A stretch of 64,000 nucleotides of DNA from Tillus elongatus (taxonomy: Eukaryota; Arthropoda; Insecta; Coleoptera; Cleridae). Location: positions 151,132,769-151,196,768 of the forward strand of contig OZ023265.1 in the NCBI GenBank assembly GCA_964006375.1, written 5' to 3'. The notes under the pieces were generated by a model that had not been told where the DNA came from, made no database searches, and was given only the letters and a program-made list of their open reading frames with translations. Positions 22,492 to 35,659 of this stretch are shown here, one piece after another; position 1 is the first letter of the stretch; every line of letters begins with the position of its first letter. The position numbers were made by a program, and so were the translations under genes.

Positions 22492-22906
22492 ATGCATTCT
22501 CGCAACAATTAGAACCGTAGACCGGTTTCGCTCTCATTAGAGCTTTTCAGTACGGCATACTAATTAGTATAGTAATGCATTCTCGCAACAATTAGAACCG
22601 TAGACCGGTTTCGCTTTCATTAGAGCTCTTCAGTACGGCATACTCATTAGTATACTAATGCATTCTCGCAACAATTAGAACCGTAGACCGGTTTCGCTTT
22701 CATTAGAGCTCTTCAGTACGGCATACTAATTAGTATACTAATGCATTCTCGCAACAATTAGAACCGTAGACCGGTTTCGCTTTCATTAGAGCTCTTCAGT
22801 ACGGCATACTAATTAGTATACTAATGCATTCTCGCAACAATTAGAACCGTAGACCGGTTTCGCTCTCATTAGAGCTCTTCAGTACGGCATACTAATTAGT
22901 ATACTA
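22492..22906 (-). repeat. Tandem array of five 83-bp hammerhead ribozyme units
   Basis: Five head-to-tail units of exactly 83 bp start at 22,492, 22,575, 22,658, 22,741 and 22,824 (each ATGCATTCTCGC). Each encodes a hammerhead on the minus strand. Units differ by only one to three bases, so the array is young or homogenised. Units 2-4 have one mismatch in stem II (GCTCT against AAAGC); unit 1 has CTGAAAA in the core; unit 5 has an intact core and stem II. A minus-strand transcript could be cut into 83-nt pieces. Confidence 0.92.
22826..22906 (-). ncRNA. Hammerhead ribozyme, array unit 5 (intact core)
   Basis: Minus-strand order: GCCGTA (stem I), CTGAAGA core, GCTCT-AATG-AGAGC (stem II), GAAA, AC-CG-GT (short stem III), C as cleavage-site base (GUC), then TACGGT closing stem I. 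AATTAG and CTAATT extend stem I beyond an internal loop. All invariant core bases are present. Confidence 0.88.
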
Positions 22907-22944
22907 AAGTATACTGAAGAGCTCTAATGAGAGCGAAACCGGTA
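22907..22944 (+). ncRNA. Hammerhead ribozyme, plus-strand partial copy
   Basis: After an inverted junction (AGTATACTAAAGTATACT, 22,899-22,916) the motif turns to the plus strand: CTGAAGA (22,914-22,920), stem II GCTCT/AGAGC, GAAA, CCGGT and A. Stem I is mostly lost (TATA against TACT), so this looks like a chimera at the turning point. Confidence 0.65.
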
Positions 22945-22949
22945 TACTA

Positions 22950-23215
22950 ATTAGTATGCCGTACTGAACAGCTCTAATGAGAGCGAAACCGGTCTAAGGT
23001 TCTAATTGTTGCGATAATACATCTAGTCTTACATACTTTGTTCCTATATTGGGGTAGAAATGGGCCAGGGCTGACAATTTTCTAAATTGTTAGTTGTATA
23101 CAGTCTTTATTTTTTTTTAACACTTTGTGTCATTTGGAGCTAGCGTGACAACATACTACTTGGTTCTGCAACTAGGTGGCGGCACGTCCACCACTCACTT
23201 AGTATTTTAAGTCTG
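22950..23215 (+). repeat. Hammerhead plus body, long unit copy 1
   Basis: A plus-strand hammerhead with core CTGAACA (22,964-22,970; G8 changed to C) and one stem I mismatch, followed by a ~210-bp body: CTAGTCTTACATACTTTG, GGGGTAGAAATGGGCCAGGG, a T-run, CACTTTGTGT, and GTGGCGGCACGTCCACC. The body repeats at 23,310-23,515, giving a 308-bp spacing between the two ribozymes. Confidence 0.85.
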
Positions 23216-23253
23216 TCTATACTATAGCCGTATTACTTTTGGTGCATTTTTGA

Positions 23254-23515
23254 TACAATTAGTATGCCGTACTGAAGAGCTCTAATGAGAGCGAAACCGG
23301 TCTACGGTTCTAATTGTTGCGAGAATGCATATAGTCTTACATACTTTGTCCCTATATTGGGGTAGAAATGGGCCAGGGCTGACAATTTTCTAAATTGTTA
23401 GTTAGTTGTATACAGTCTCTTTTTTTTTAACACTTTGTGTTATTTGGAGCTGGCGTGACAACATACTACTTGGTTCCGCAACTAGGTGGCGGCACGTCCA
23501 CCACTCACTTAGTAT
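23254..23515 (+). repeat. Hammerhead plus body, long unit copy 2
   Basis: The second long unit repeats the ribozyme and the same body with about ten differences. Direct repeats of a ~300-bp unit with a hammerhead are the layout of animal retrozymes and ribozyme satellites. Confidence 0.85.
23256..23315 (+). ncRNA. Hammerhead ribozyme, complete
   Basis: This is the cleanest copy. Stem I GCCGTA (23,266-23,271) pairs with TACGGT (23,303-23,308) and, past an internal loop, AATTAG with CTAATT. Core CTGAAGA is at 23,272-23,278, stem II GCTCT/AGAGC with loop AATG at 23,279-23,292, GAAA at 23,293-23,296, stem III of two pairs, and the predicted cut follows C23,302 (GUC). All invariant positions agree with the hammerhead consensus. 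The tiny stem III suggests cleavage as a dimer or in a tandem transcript. Confidence 0.92.
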
Positions 23516-24398
23516 TCTGTGTATCAACCAATTTTATATTTTGTACTAATAATACTGTAAATTTATGAAACTAAAATTTAGTCGTTTAACAAAAAATATA
23601 TACAGGCTAAGGGCTCTAGTATGATATGCCCAATTTATCGTTTACAAGAAAGGCTTTTTAGAAAAACCAGATACATACAATGTAAAGTAGAAACATTTTT
23701 GATATTTATATTATGGTCAGTATGAAGGGTATGCTTACGAGAAACACACGTTCTTTTGTATATCACTTGTTATTGGTTTATTATTATTGTTATTAGTTTA
23801 TTGGTGTATAAATTTTACAATGTTTCTTACAATAAATATTAAACTTGTGTCTACAATTGATAAAATTTGGACTTGAATAAAATGGAAAACGACAACATAG
23901 CTCGAAATCTTTTAGGCCCTGAAAACACTTCGAGTTTGGTTGTCCAAATTTCAATTTGTGCTGTGTTAATCTATTTTTAAGGACTCTGCTTGTTTGCAAA
24001 TGTATTTTAAATTTTAATTGCTACATGTGCAACATTAAATAATAACAGAATGTGTTATGAAGACTTTGACGCCTATTTATTTTTGACAAAAACAAAACAA
24101 AAACTTAAATACAGTTTGATTGCATATGTCAGATTGACGCTTATCAATTTTTATTCAAATGTAACATAAAAATGTTGTAAATCTTTTTCCAATTTAATTT
24201 TTTCAAGTTGAATTTTAAAACTTACTTTATATGCAAGTATTTAAAACATTTTTATTTTTTCTATGCACATTGTAATTTTGTCCTTCCATGTTGTCCTTGA
24301 TAAAATAATTAATCATTCCAAAAGCTCGACAATATAATACAGAGTTTTTATCTTGCAACTGACCGCTATCCTACAGATTTTAAGATATATAAATTTTA

Positions 24399-24400
<2 letters not shown>
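23516..24400. other. AT-rich sequence, nothing recognised
   Basis: No motif-bearing ORF or repeat. Confidence 0.45.

Positions 24401-24479
<79 letters not shown>
24401..24479. repeat. (AT)n microsatellite
   Basis: About 39 AT dinucleotides. Confidence 0.97.
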
Positions 24480-24482
<3 letters not shown>

Positions 24483-24587
24483 GAAGTTACGACAAAAAAC
24501 TTGAGAACTATTGGTCTTAACTGCCCTTCTTAAAAGTATACAAATATTAGCACGCTAACGTGTAACGACTGTTACTCCTCCCTTCAA

Positions 24588-24589
<2 letters not shown>

Positions 24590-24639
<50 letters not shown>
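24590..24639. repeat. (AT)n microsatellite
   Basis: About 25 AT dinucleotides, 110 bp after the previous tract. Confidence 0.97.
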
Positions 24640-24640
<1 letters not shown>

Positions 24641-25139
24641 TCAGAATCGCATTTCAGGGCATTCGACCTTGTGGGCAAAAAAAGCAAAAAGAAAGTTCTT
24701 GGTTATACCATGCTTTATATATTTCGTTTCAACTTGACGTTTCAACAGAAGCCTAGACAAAGAAAACAACTGAACAACATTCAGCTACAGGACAGAGGTG
24801 ATCTCCCATTGACTCGGTTAGGTCTCTGTCTTCCCTGACTTTCCATATATTCTGTGCTTGTGGCCAGCAGTCGGCTGTTACTCTATTTTATATATTTTTG
24901 GCCGATATATAAATAGCTGCGTTTACCAAGCACAAACGGTTGAGTTTAAGCAGTCATCTGCTGACACGATTAATACAGGTTAGCGGTTGAGAATCCTATG
25001 AGCCCATCGTTGACTTCAATTAGTATTTTTGTGATATTTATCTGTTAATTTAAAATTTCGCACTTTAGTTTGTTGTTATAACCCCAAATGAAAACGAATT
25101 TTCAGAAAATTAATATAGAGAATAATGATCAATCCACAT
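24640..25139. other. Possible Penelope-like 3' debris, otherwise nothing recognised
   Basis: The complement of 24,728-24,770 has GTTGAAACGTCAAG twice-GAAAC text like PLE ends, but no complete hammerhead core. No ORF recognised. Confidence 0.3.
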
Positions 25140-25426
25140 TCTAATGGAATATATTTGATCCCTTTGATATCAATAAGATAAGACTGGCAAAAGAAAACTC
25201 AGCTCATTTAGTTGATATAGTGCCGCCTGAAAGAAACAGATCAACGAAAAAAGAAGATTATTACGAGGATGTAATATTAAAATACACTCCAGATAATTTT
25301 TATAACGACTTTAGAAAGTCTGGCACAACTTTCCATGAATTGAGAATACAAGGAATACCCGCGAAAATAGACAAAGCCAGAATAGTGGGTGGCTACTTTT
25401 TTACGCATGTTCCACCATCATGTTGA
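25140..25426 (+). pseudogene. Possible transposase N-terminal relic
   Basis: An open frame runs from 25,146 to a stop at 25,426, reading FDPFDINKIRLAKENSAHL, then EDYYEDVILKYTPDNFYNDF and RKSGTTFHEL. The last part resembles the F-x-x-x-F-R-x-S-x-x-T-F-x-x-L helix at the start of PIF/Harbinger transposases. No DDE motif follows before sequence decays. I give this as a weak suggestion; it could also be a different DNA-transposon protein. Confidence 0.3.
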
Positions 25427-27025
25427 GTTAGTCCACAAACATTTATATTGCCTTGATAAATCTGCTAAAGTTCAGTTCATGCCAAAACGGTACTGGTGAA
25501 CGCATACGTTGACCAAACTTTTCACGACCGGTGCCTGGTGAATGCAACCAATGTTATCTTATGTATATCTGCTCCAGGATATGTTTCAGCTGGACTTGAA
25601 CAATGCCAAAAATTTTAATTATGATTTGCTCCATTATGTTGAAATTTCATAAATGTCCGACAACTTATGAATACAGAAATTTAAGATCTTATAATAAATA
25701 TAGTGCAACAGTACAGACATAAAAACTGTAAATCATAAATATTTTTGCTCTTCCCTCACGCACTTCTCACAGAGCCTTCGCAATAAAAGAAAATCTATGG
25801 TAACGGCATCATTATATGCCCTTCAGCAATGCGCCAAGCTTCCGGAAAATTCATTAAAATTTATTTCGTGCTGATTTCACTCACTCAGCCAAAAGCATTG
25901 TGATTTTATGCTTCTTGGCTCGTAACAAGCTGGCCACTCTACCCCAGAGTGATAAATACCGAGGAAAAATGTTATTATGGTTATCCTCTTCATAGAACAA
26001 CAAATAAAAACAGTTATCAATCTTTCCAGTTCCAATAGATGTCTTGCGCTCTATTTAAGAAAGATATGTCACAATGTAGTGACTTCTTCATAAGGATCGA
26101 TACCGAGGCTGGAATAGCGAAAACAGTGCGAACCGAACTAACGTTAACAACTTCAAGTTTGATATTCAAATTTGCCTAATCACTCGGACTTCCTTGGAAA
26201 CTAGCGTAATAAAATATTACTGTGTTTAAGTTGGCATAGAAACTGGGATTGTTGCCATGTGTGTCGTATCTGCGCTAATGAACTCCAGCATGCAAAACGA
26301 TAACAAACAATATTAATACGTTTTTTTCATGGCGGAATGTGCCATATTGTAATTTTTATATCATTTTGTTGTTTGCTGTAAAAAAAGAAACAATGAATCT
26401 ATTAAATTACAAAAATAAATTCTGAAAATGGTCTACGATCTTCTTTTTTGATGAGATTTGTTATTGAGCGAGGTTTTTGTTTTAAAAACCTCCACGGATA
26501 AATTTGTAGCTAAACTTTAAGTTAGTTAGCTACGTTCCTGTTTTCATAAATTATATCTGAAAGGCGTACTCAGAAAATACGTCTCTAGACCTTGTTACTC
26601 TTGAACCATAAACGCAGATTTCAGTTTTGAAAATTTGTTAGGTGCTTATAAGGCGAATCAATCTAAAAGTTAAGCACATGTTCAATAGTACTTGACAAGG
26701 TTTTCAATGGTTTTGTTCAAACATGGACAATAATCATCTAATCTCGAGCTAAGTTACTAGATTAACTTATTTGATTTTATATTCATACCGTTGGTTTACA
26801 ACCACATTTAAGATCTTAGTGTCAAATAACCTAACGGTTGCTATCAAACCTTCAGTATTTAAACTTTGGAATGCACCCCCGGTGCACATATTTCCGAAGA
26901 TAAGTAACTTCCAGCTGTTTAAGAAGTGAGTAGAGTCCTATCTTGTCGCACAATAATCGAGTTCATACTGTGTTCAGGACACGTACAATTCACCTTTCAT
27001 TGACTTTAATAAAAAAAGAATATAC
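25427..27025. other. AT-rich sequence, nothing recognised
   Basis: Possibly the decayed remainder of the element above. No frames with motifs, no microsatellite. Confidence 0.4.
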
Positions 27026-27444
27026 ACTACAACTAGGGCTGCGAGATTTTTAAAAATAAAAAGCGGGAGGCAAAATTAGGTGCGCCGATAGACGCAAAGC
27101 TATAGCGCCGCAGGCGAAAATTTTTAAAATATCAAGCTCACGCGTTTTCCTGGCACTACAGAATTTTAATGATAAATTCACTTCTACAAAAATATTGACT
27201 TTTACAATAATACATTTTTGAAATTTGTTATCTCTGTAATAATAATAAAAAAAGTATAAAATAATCTTGGGGTAGCAGTCAAAAACTAGTTGGCCAAAAG
27301 TGGAAAAGAGAGAACTCTTTGCTATTGTCAAGCTTTCGGAAGTATTTTATTACTTCTTAAAGACATCTACAAGATGATAAATTTTACATAATGTAAAAAA
27401 TAATTTTAATACTAACTTGAGGTAAAAAAGTAAAGTAAAAATCT

Positions 27445-29130
<1,686 letters not shown>

Positions 29131-29242
29131 AAAGCAGAATGTTCGATTTATATTTCTAGTTATAGATCACTATGCTTATACATATTATTCTATGTGTATG
29201 TTTAAAAAAATAAAACGGACCAAAGCTCTACTCTGGGCGATT

Positions 29243-29790
29243 CTATAAATATTTTGAACTTTCTCTTACTCTACTCAAAAGACTTTTTCCATATTTCTTC
29301 AAAAATGTAACAAATTCTTGGCAAGTTTCGGTAAAGTTATATTTAATTATTAACTCTGACTCAAAAGTTTCCATGGAAAGAGAATTTCTTTCTTTTCTCC
29401 ATGCTACAGACATCAAACTAAAAATTCTCTCACTCATAGCATTGGAGTGGGCAAGAGAAATAGCGTGGGAACAAATTTGTAAATAATTGTAAATAATTAA
29501 CCCATTGTTGGTCAATTTTATAATCTGCAAAATTTTTAGGTGGGCTTTCTAAAAAAACAGCCAAATTTACAAATTCTCCAAATAATAGGTCAACATTAAC
29601 AGCAATTTTAAATTCTTCCGCAATTTTTAGAAAATCATCCAATTTTGGGTTACACCTTAAATCCATTTCTCTCAAATATTTAAATGTATTGCTTTCAGTG
29701 AAGTCATACCTGAAATAATGAGTTCCATTACAGAAAATCATTTCGAGATTAAATTGAAACTGAAACAACTCTCGAATTTCAATATCTACT
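29243..29790 (-). pseudogene. hAT transposase, C-terminal dimerisation region
   Basis: Minus-strand frames overlap at 29,430-29,530. The C-terminal one reads LAHSNAMSERIFSLMSVAWR then KERNSLSMETFESELIIKYN, the usual hAT dimerisation helix (S-N-A-x-x-E-R-x-F-S-L). Upstream text (YLREMDLRCNPKLDDFLKIA) fits the middle of such proteins. A frameshift near 29,500 joins them. The BED finger and catalytic DDE core are missing, so it cannot transpose by itself. Confidence 0.8.
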
Positions 29791-30131
29791 CACCATTTTT
29801 CTAGGTACTCTATGATTCTCTCGATCAAAGAATTAGTGGCGATTGGTGCCATATTTTATATAGGATGGGCAAGATGACCGACGACAGCAGCTCTGAGCGA
29901 CACGTATCATTCGCGTTCGTACCGGTATGTTATCTTACCGGTACCCACATTTTTTATACCTACCTGAATAATTTGTATATATCAACTTTATGAATTGGGA
30001 AGTATTCGGGAGAATTGGGAGCTTTAAATAGAAATCGGGAGTATCTTGGCTTAGTTTAAAAAGCGGAAAGGACAGTAAGAAATCGGGAGGCTCCCGCCTA
30101 AATCGGGAGGTCTGGCAGCCCTAACTACAAC

Positions 30132-30720
30132 CCTCCCAATATTAAATGTTATATTTATAGAATTATTTTTCATTCTCTTTATATAAGTAACGCTTGGGAT
30201 TTTAGACGACAGCTGAAACAAATTGAGTGCTGAAGTCCAATATTTTTACTATACTTTATGTATTTAGGTCTGCAATATCAACATGTGGTATTAGAAAAGC
30301 AAGTCCAGCCTGTGTGAAGGAAAAGCATTTCGGTGTATAAACATAGTACATCGAATACGTAAATCTATGACGACATACTGCATAAATATTGACACTACAT
30401 TCCAGAAAAGTGGGTTTCTTGATATTTCACAAAGGCACATACTTCTGAAACATCTTATGTAAACAAATGAAAATAAAATGCATATATCTTTGAACATCAG
30501 TAAATTTGCGTAAATCCGTGATATAAATATCGGATTCCGTTTTTGATACTTCATAAATATTCTAAAGTAAATAAATTTTGTTGATTTGAAGGAAAATATA
30601 TATTTACTGGTATATTAGAATATATACAGGCTCCGTCAAAAGTCTTGCACCGATATATGTTTTGATGGTATTTTTAATGTTTTAGTAACAGTGATTTCTG
30701 AATAAGGGCGCCATATGCAA
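30132..30720. other. AT-rich; isolated mariner-like terminus at 30,620
   Basis: TATATACAGGCTCCGTCAAA followed by AGTCTTGCACC (30,617-30,648) looks like a mariner/Tc1 terminal repeat but has no partner nearby. Nothing else recognised. Confidence 0.35.
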
Positions 30721-30822
30721 TTTTAGTGAATTTTCTTATTAAAAAAATCACGAATGAGGAGACCGCGACTTTTGAATTTTGAAACATTAATTTTTTCAAA
30801 TGATCGCGAAGTTTTTTTAAGG

Positions 30823-30899
<77 letters not shown>

Positions 30900-31629
30900 A
30901 CCGGTAAGTCAAAAAATAATAGGCTGAATCAAATTTCGTGAGTACCTTCCGTTTTCAAGTGGCTTGGATAAATTCGTTAGCGAGGAAAAGCGGCCCAGTT
31001 TTTCCCGAAAATCACAAACTTAAGGCAACCAAATTCGGTACGATGGTTTATGTCATAAAAATTAAACTACCTGCCCTGACTTTGATTTGTAAATTTGAAG
31101 ATAAAAAAGTTATAGGCATTATTAAGTGAATATTTGAAGAAAAATATTACAATATTTAAATTAACTTTGATACGAAACGGTAAGAAATAAACAATTTAAT
31201 AGAAATGTCTACGTTTACATTTTGATAATATATAAGCAGTTGACAAATTGTATTTACAAATGTCAAATAAAACTTTAAAATTGCAGACCTAAGGACTGCT
31301 CTTGTTTCCGACAGCTTGTGACAAAAATATTAATATTTTTCCGCTTATATTTTTCATTACTTCCAGTGGTTCAAATTTATGTGAAAACTGAACCTGAAGA
31401 TGTCCGTTGGCGAGAAAAATCGGACAAGTATTTTCGGGAACATTTTAATTCTTCTTATTATTATTGTTGTTATTATTATTATTACAATTATTGTTATTAT
31501 AATAATAATTATTATTATTAATATTATTATTAATATTTATTTATTTTAGATTTTTAGAGACATACATATTTGCTATTAAGAAAGCTTTTTATGAAAATTC
31601 ACTAACATAACGCACTTGCTGTTTCTATA
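30721..31629 (+). repeat. GCAGCAAG-family copy (plus orientation)
   Basis: It opens with the hairpin end (TTTTAGTGAATTTTC, ATGAGGAGACCGCGAC), then an (AT)n tract at 30,824-30,896, CACACCGGTAAGTCAAAAAA, the AAAAAGTTATAGGCATT box, and closes with GAAAATTCACTAACATAACG followed by CACTTGCTG. Its middle is diverged and includes a TTA-rich tract. Confidence 0.7.
31440..31545. repeat. TTA/ATT-rich microsatellite, imperfect
   Basis: Interrupted TTA triplets; short ORFs over it are artefacts. Confidence 0.85.
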
Positions 31630-31926
31630 CTTTTTTAAATGACAATATAAGTCTTGTTGGGTGCCATTGATTTGCTGATTTTTTGTAAACATCACAGATA
31701 GGGTGTTAAAGGGTAAAAATTCCAAGAAAAATCAAACTAAATTCAAACCAAATGAGAAAATAAACTGACAAAGGTAATAATAAAATTAAAACCTTCTTCT
31801 TCTTCTGTTGCTTCTTATTGTTATTATTATTATTCCACCTCTTCTTCTTCTTCTTTTTAAGTCCGATCATGTCCACTTCTCTTTTGACGATGATGTTCAC
31901 AGTGACTAAGTCTTTTCGAACTTCGA

Positions 31927-31928
<2 letters not shown>

Positions 31929-31995
<67 letters not shown>
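31929..31995. repeat. (AT)n microsatellite
   Basis: About 33 AT dinucleotides. Confidence 0.97.
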
Positions 31996-31996
<1 letters not shown>

Positions 31997-32098
31997 CATG
32001 GATTGCGAATCTTCTACGCCATCTAGAGACCTACGGTTTGTTTCATTACAAGGGAACATTTTTATGTTTATCTTTGAAACTCGTCAGTTTTTTTTACG

Positions 32099-32227
<129 letters not shown>

Positions 32228-33132
32228 CCATCAACTACAGGTGCAATGTTCCAAAATTCAGGTTTGTTGAATAATTGTAATCCAAGTTTTTCCGGAATTA
32301 AATTTTGCATGATTTGTAAAATGCTGCAAATAGCATTCCTTGTTAGAAAAGGACACTACTGTGCAGCATAAAGTTAAATAGAATAAACAAAGATGGAGAT
32401 ATTAAATGATTTAGTCGGTCATGAGAGTTTCTAACTAACAAAATGCCGCATGAGTTGGTATGAAAAATTCAGATGCTTTGCAGAGAATTGCTTATAAAAA
32501 TCAACTACTTAAATTTAACATAATAAAGTTTACACAGGACCAATGCTATGCTTACGAGATGAGGTAAGTTGCGTATTACAAAATTTGCTACTATAACGCC
32601 CTTGCACCGTCCTGACTTTTTATAGGGTTCATTTCACCAATCAAAGATGAAATTCGACGATTAACTATCGTTGTATTTAAGCCTAAAATAGTAGGGCCAA
32701 ACGTTATGCGTATCAGTAATGATTCAACGTCTATAAATTTTGTATATTATGTAAGGTATTCACGCACTAGTATATAATGAAAATATATGCCTTTTTTAGC
32801 ATAATATTCCCCATTATCGAACAAAAACGCCTACGATAAATAACTGGGTGCAATATCGATTGATCAATTTACATAGAGTCATAAATAATACCCCTTTGTT
32901 GTCGATTATAAAAAATAACAGTCTTCGATATTTATGTAGATCGAAATACTAGCAAAAAGTTAGGGAGGAGTTTTTTCTAGCAACTTCACGTATGCAAAGT
33001 GGACTTGATTTACCGTGTTCACGACAAGTCAGATCTATAAAATAATATATTTTTTACCAGGTTAGGTCTATATTTATGTCTCTAGATGAGTTGGCAGGTC
33101 TGAATTAAAAAGAATTTTTAACAGTTCTTTAG

Positions 33133-33540
33133 TTATAGCCCAGGAAAAAAAAACGCGTACTGAATATGATTTAAATTCAGTTCTGGAATCCAAAATAAGA
33201 AAACTAAAGTTTGTGAGGGTTTCTTAATACAACGTATTTTTCGAAAGCCGAAAAACAGCGAAACTCTTGCGATTTTTTATTTTTTTCCTATAACTTGAAA
33301 TTAGTGGATCCTACAAAAGTTTGTGTTCTTTCCAAAAGTAAAGAAGATAAGAATCTGCGTCTAAGCGATTTATAAACGTCAAATTTGATTTAGTGGTCTA
33401 GCCACAACCGAACGTCAAAGATCGGCAATTTTTAACAATTGCGGTGAAAAGTGCGTTTTGTTTATGTTCAAATGCCTATAACTCAAAGAGCTACTGCCAA
33501 TGAAGCACAACTGCATTTTCAGGTAGGTCAAAATATAATG
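33133..33540 (+). repeat. Left long inverted repeat
   Basis: Pairs with 35,660-36,058 at an estimated 70-75 percent identity by eye. Confidence 0.7.
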
Positions 33541-33599
33541 TTTAAACGCTTTTTAAAACGATGTTGCCGTGTTTTTAGATCGTAACGCCACACCTGATC

Positions 33600-34024
33600 A
33601 GGTTGCTGAAACAGGAATGATATCCATTGTTTCACTTTGCACGGATGGCAGCAACAAATTCCTCAGTGAAATATGATTTCAACATTTCCATTAAACACTG
33701 CCAAAGAATGAGTTTAATTTGGCATGCTTGCCTCCAACTGAAGCGCCTGCTCACCAAGACTCCATGAGAGTCTACTTACAGGTGCAAATATGGAAAAACA
33801 ACATACTTGACCCAAAGCATTGGGGATGGAACACCACCAAAAACACTTTAGTACCCATTCCAACGACCCAAAACTTAGCTTTCCAGGAACTACTTAAAAC
33901 CATATTCTGCACCTGTAGCAAAGGATGCCACACAGCGTGTTTCTCTAGGAAAGCTGGCGTTAAATGCTCAGCCATATGCGCACACAAAGGGCACACATGC
34001 AGTAATCTACGCGTCGAACATTGA
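33600..34024 (+). pseudogene. CXC (tesmin/TSO1-like) domain protein relic
   Basis: The plus strand reads FNLACLPPTEAPAHQDSMRV, YLQVQIWKNNILDPKHWGW, then a cysteine cluster CTCSKGCHTACFSRKAGVKC followed by SAICAHKGHTC. The spacing matches the tesmin/TSO1 CXC fold, which binds DNA through cysteine-zinc clusters. The lead-in LPPTEA...SLRVYLQVQ-W...WGW is, from memory, common in repetitive insect proteins of unknown function, which suggests a transposon protein rather than a host gene. The open frame is 101 codons with decayed text upstream (33,600-33,718) and a stop at 34,022. The role in the element is unknown. Confidence 0.65.
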
Positions 34025-34466
34025 ATGTTGTTGGACTACGATGAAGAAATCGACATAGTAAAAAAACTGAATTGGATCTCTTCTCCGAGGGCTAATTGGA
34101 AACAGATTAATCGTGGCACCGGTCATCTCCAAAACGACGAAAAATATGATTATTGTTAAATTCATTTCATAAAACTCTGTACTTTTGTTTGATTTTTTAA
34201 TTATCTTTTTGGTGTTCCTTTTCCATAACTACAATAAAACTTTTTCTGATATGGCTTTCTCATTTTTAAAACCTTTTATTTTCGTATTAGATCATTTCAT
34301 TTGTCTAAAGAGAGACCTTTGCCTAAACACTTGGACTGACTTAAACTGAATTGAAAATTATATATTTTCATTACTGGAATAGTAATATGATATAATAGCC
34401 TTTAAATTCAAATGACTGGTCGAGTGTGGACGATTTGGAGTCCAAAACTCGCTTAAATTCAAAAAG

Positions 34467-35373
34467 TCTAGACGCAGCAAGTGTGTTATGAAAGTGAATT
34501 TTCATAAAACTGTTTTTAATAGCAAACGCGAGCAGGGATCAATCTGATTACCGGTATAGCCTATGTACTATGTTTAATCAAAATAACTTAGTGTTTGAAA
34601 ATGTACACAAATTTTCCGAAAATAAACTTAAATGTTGGTTTCGTAACCAACAAAACTTACATTAATAGCAAATTGAGAAAATTGTGTACCAAAACGCACT
34701 TACTGTTTCCAGATTTTTTCTTACAAACATGCATCATATTTCGATAAGAAATGCAAAAATGCATTAACGAATTTGTTCTACGAAAATTAGCTAAAAACTA
34801 TAGACCGTTAAACCACAAACTTCACTAAACCTACAGCGAAAGCGTCAACTTAACTAAACCGACAGCCAAAGCATCAGCGAAAGGGTCTATTTGAAATGAA
34901 TTTTCTGTAAATATTTTAGTAAAATGAAGGGCAATGACGGTTGAATCTGAAACTTAACGGTTTGCAGAACACTCTTCTTGTAACATTTTCTTTTCACAAT
35001 CCGTATTTTTTTCACGTTCTTCGCCTAAACAATGCCAATTTTGACGTTTCAAATAGCGAGTTTGACGTTTTGAGAAAAACTCCAATTTTTTTCTCTTTCA
35101 CTGACCCTAACTTTTTTTTCCTTTAAACGTAGAGAACTAAATTTTCGTACATGGTTTACTCTTTATAATACAAGCACGCGTACGAAATTTTGTTGCCCTT
35201 AATTTATTATTTCCGGAGATATAATTTTTTTTTAGAAAGATAATACAAAATTTTCCGGGAAAACCTGGGTCGATTTTTCTGGCTAACGAACTTTTCCAAG
35301 CCACTTGTAAAAGGCAGGTTCTCACCAAATTTGATTAAGATCAGCCCATTATTTTTTGAGTTATCGGTGTGAT

Positions 35374-35406
<33 letters not shown>

Positions 35407-35524
35407 TCAAACTGACCCCGGATATGTGTTCTAGGAGGCCTAATTAGCGCTCATTCAAAGATTTTTTTTTAATTCAAAAGTCGGGATCTCATTATTAGTG
35501 AATTTTTTAAAGAAAATTCACTAA
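34467..35524 (-). repeat. GCAGCAAG-family copy nested in the CXC element
   Basis: Same order as the copy at 27,445-29,130: CTAGACGCAGCAAGTGTG, inner end ACGCACTTACTGTTTCC near 34,700, the body with TTTGACGTTTTGAG, GAGTTATCGGTGTGATAC, a short (AT)n at 35,376-35,401 and the hairpin end to 35,524. Both copies lie in the same orientation in different host elements. Confidence 0.8.
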
Positions 35525-35659
35525 AAGTAGCTCTTAGCGGAAATTTAACGCTACCTGCTTTTGGTTTTTTCGTGTATCTGGGCGAAGAAATGTGCAACAT
35601 TTAAACTTGTAAGCTCCCTTTACGCAGAATTTAATCTTCTACAACCTTTTAATGACATT

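Noticed and set aside
22492..22906. CRISPR-like interpretation of the 83-bp array
   Set aside because: Units are continuous with no unique spacers; the internal structure is a hammerhead.
24728..24770. Hammerhead candidate near GTTGAAACGTC on the minus strand
   Set aside because: No CTGANGA core upstream within a usable distance.
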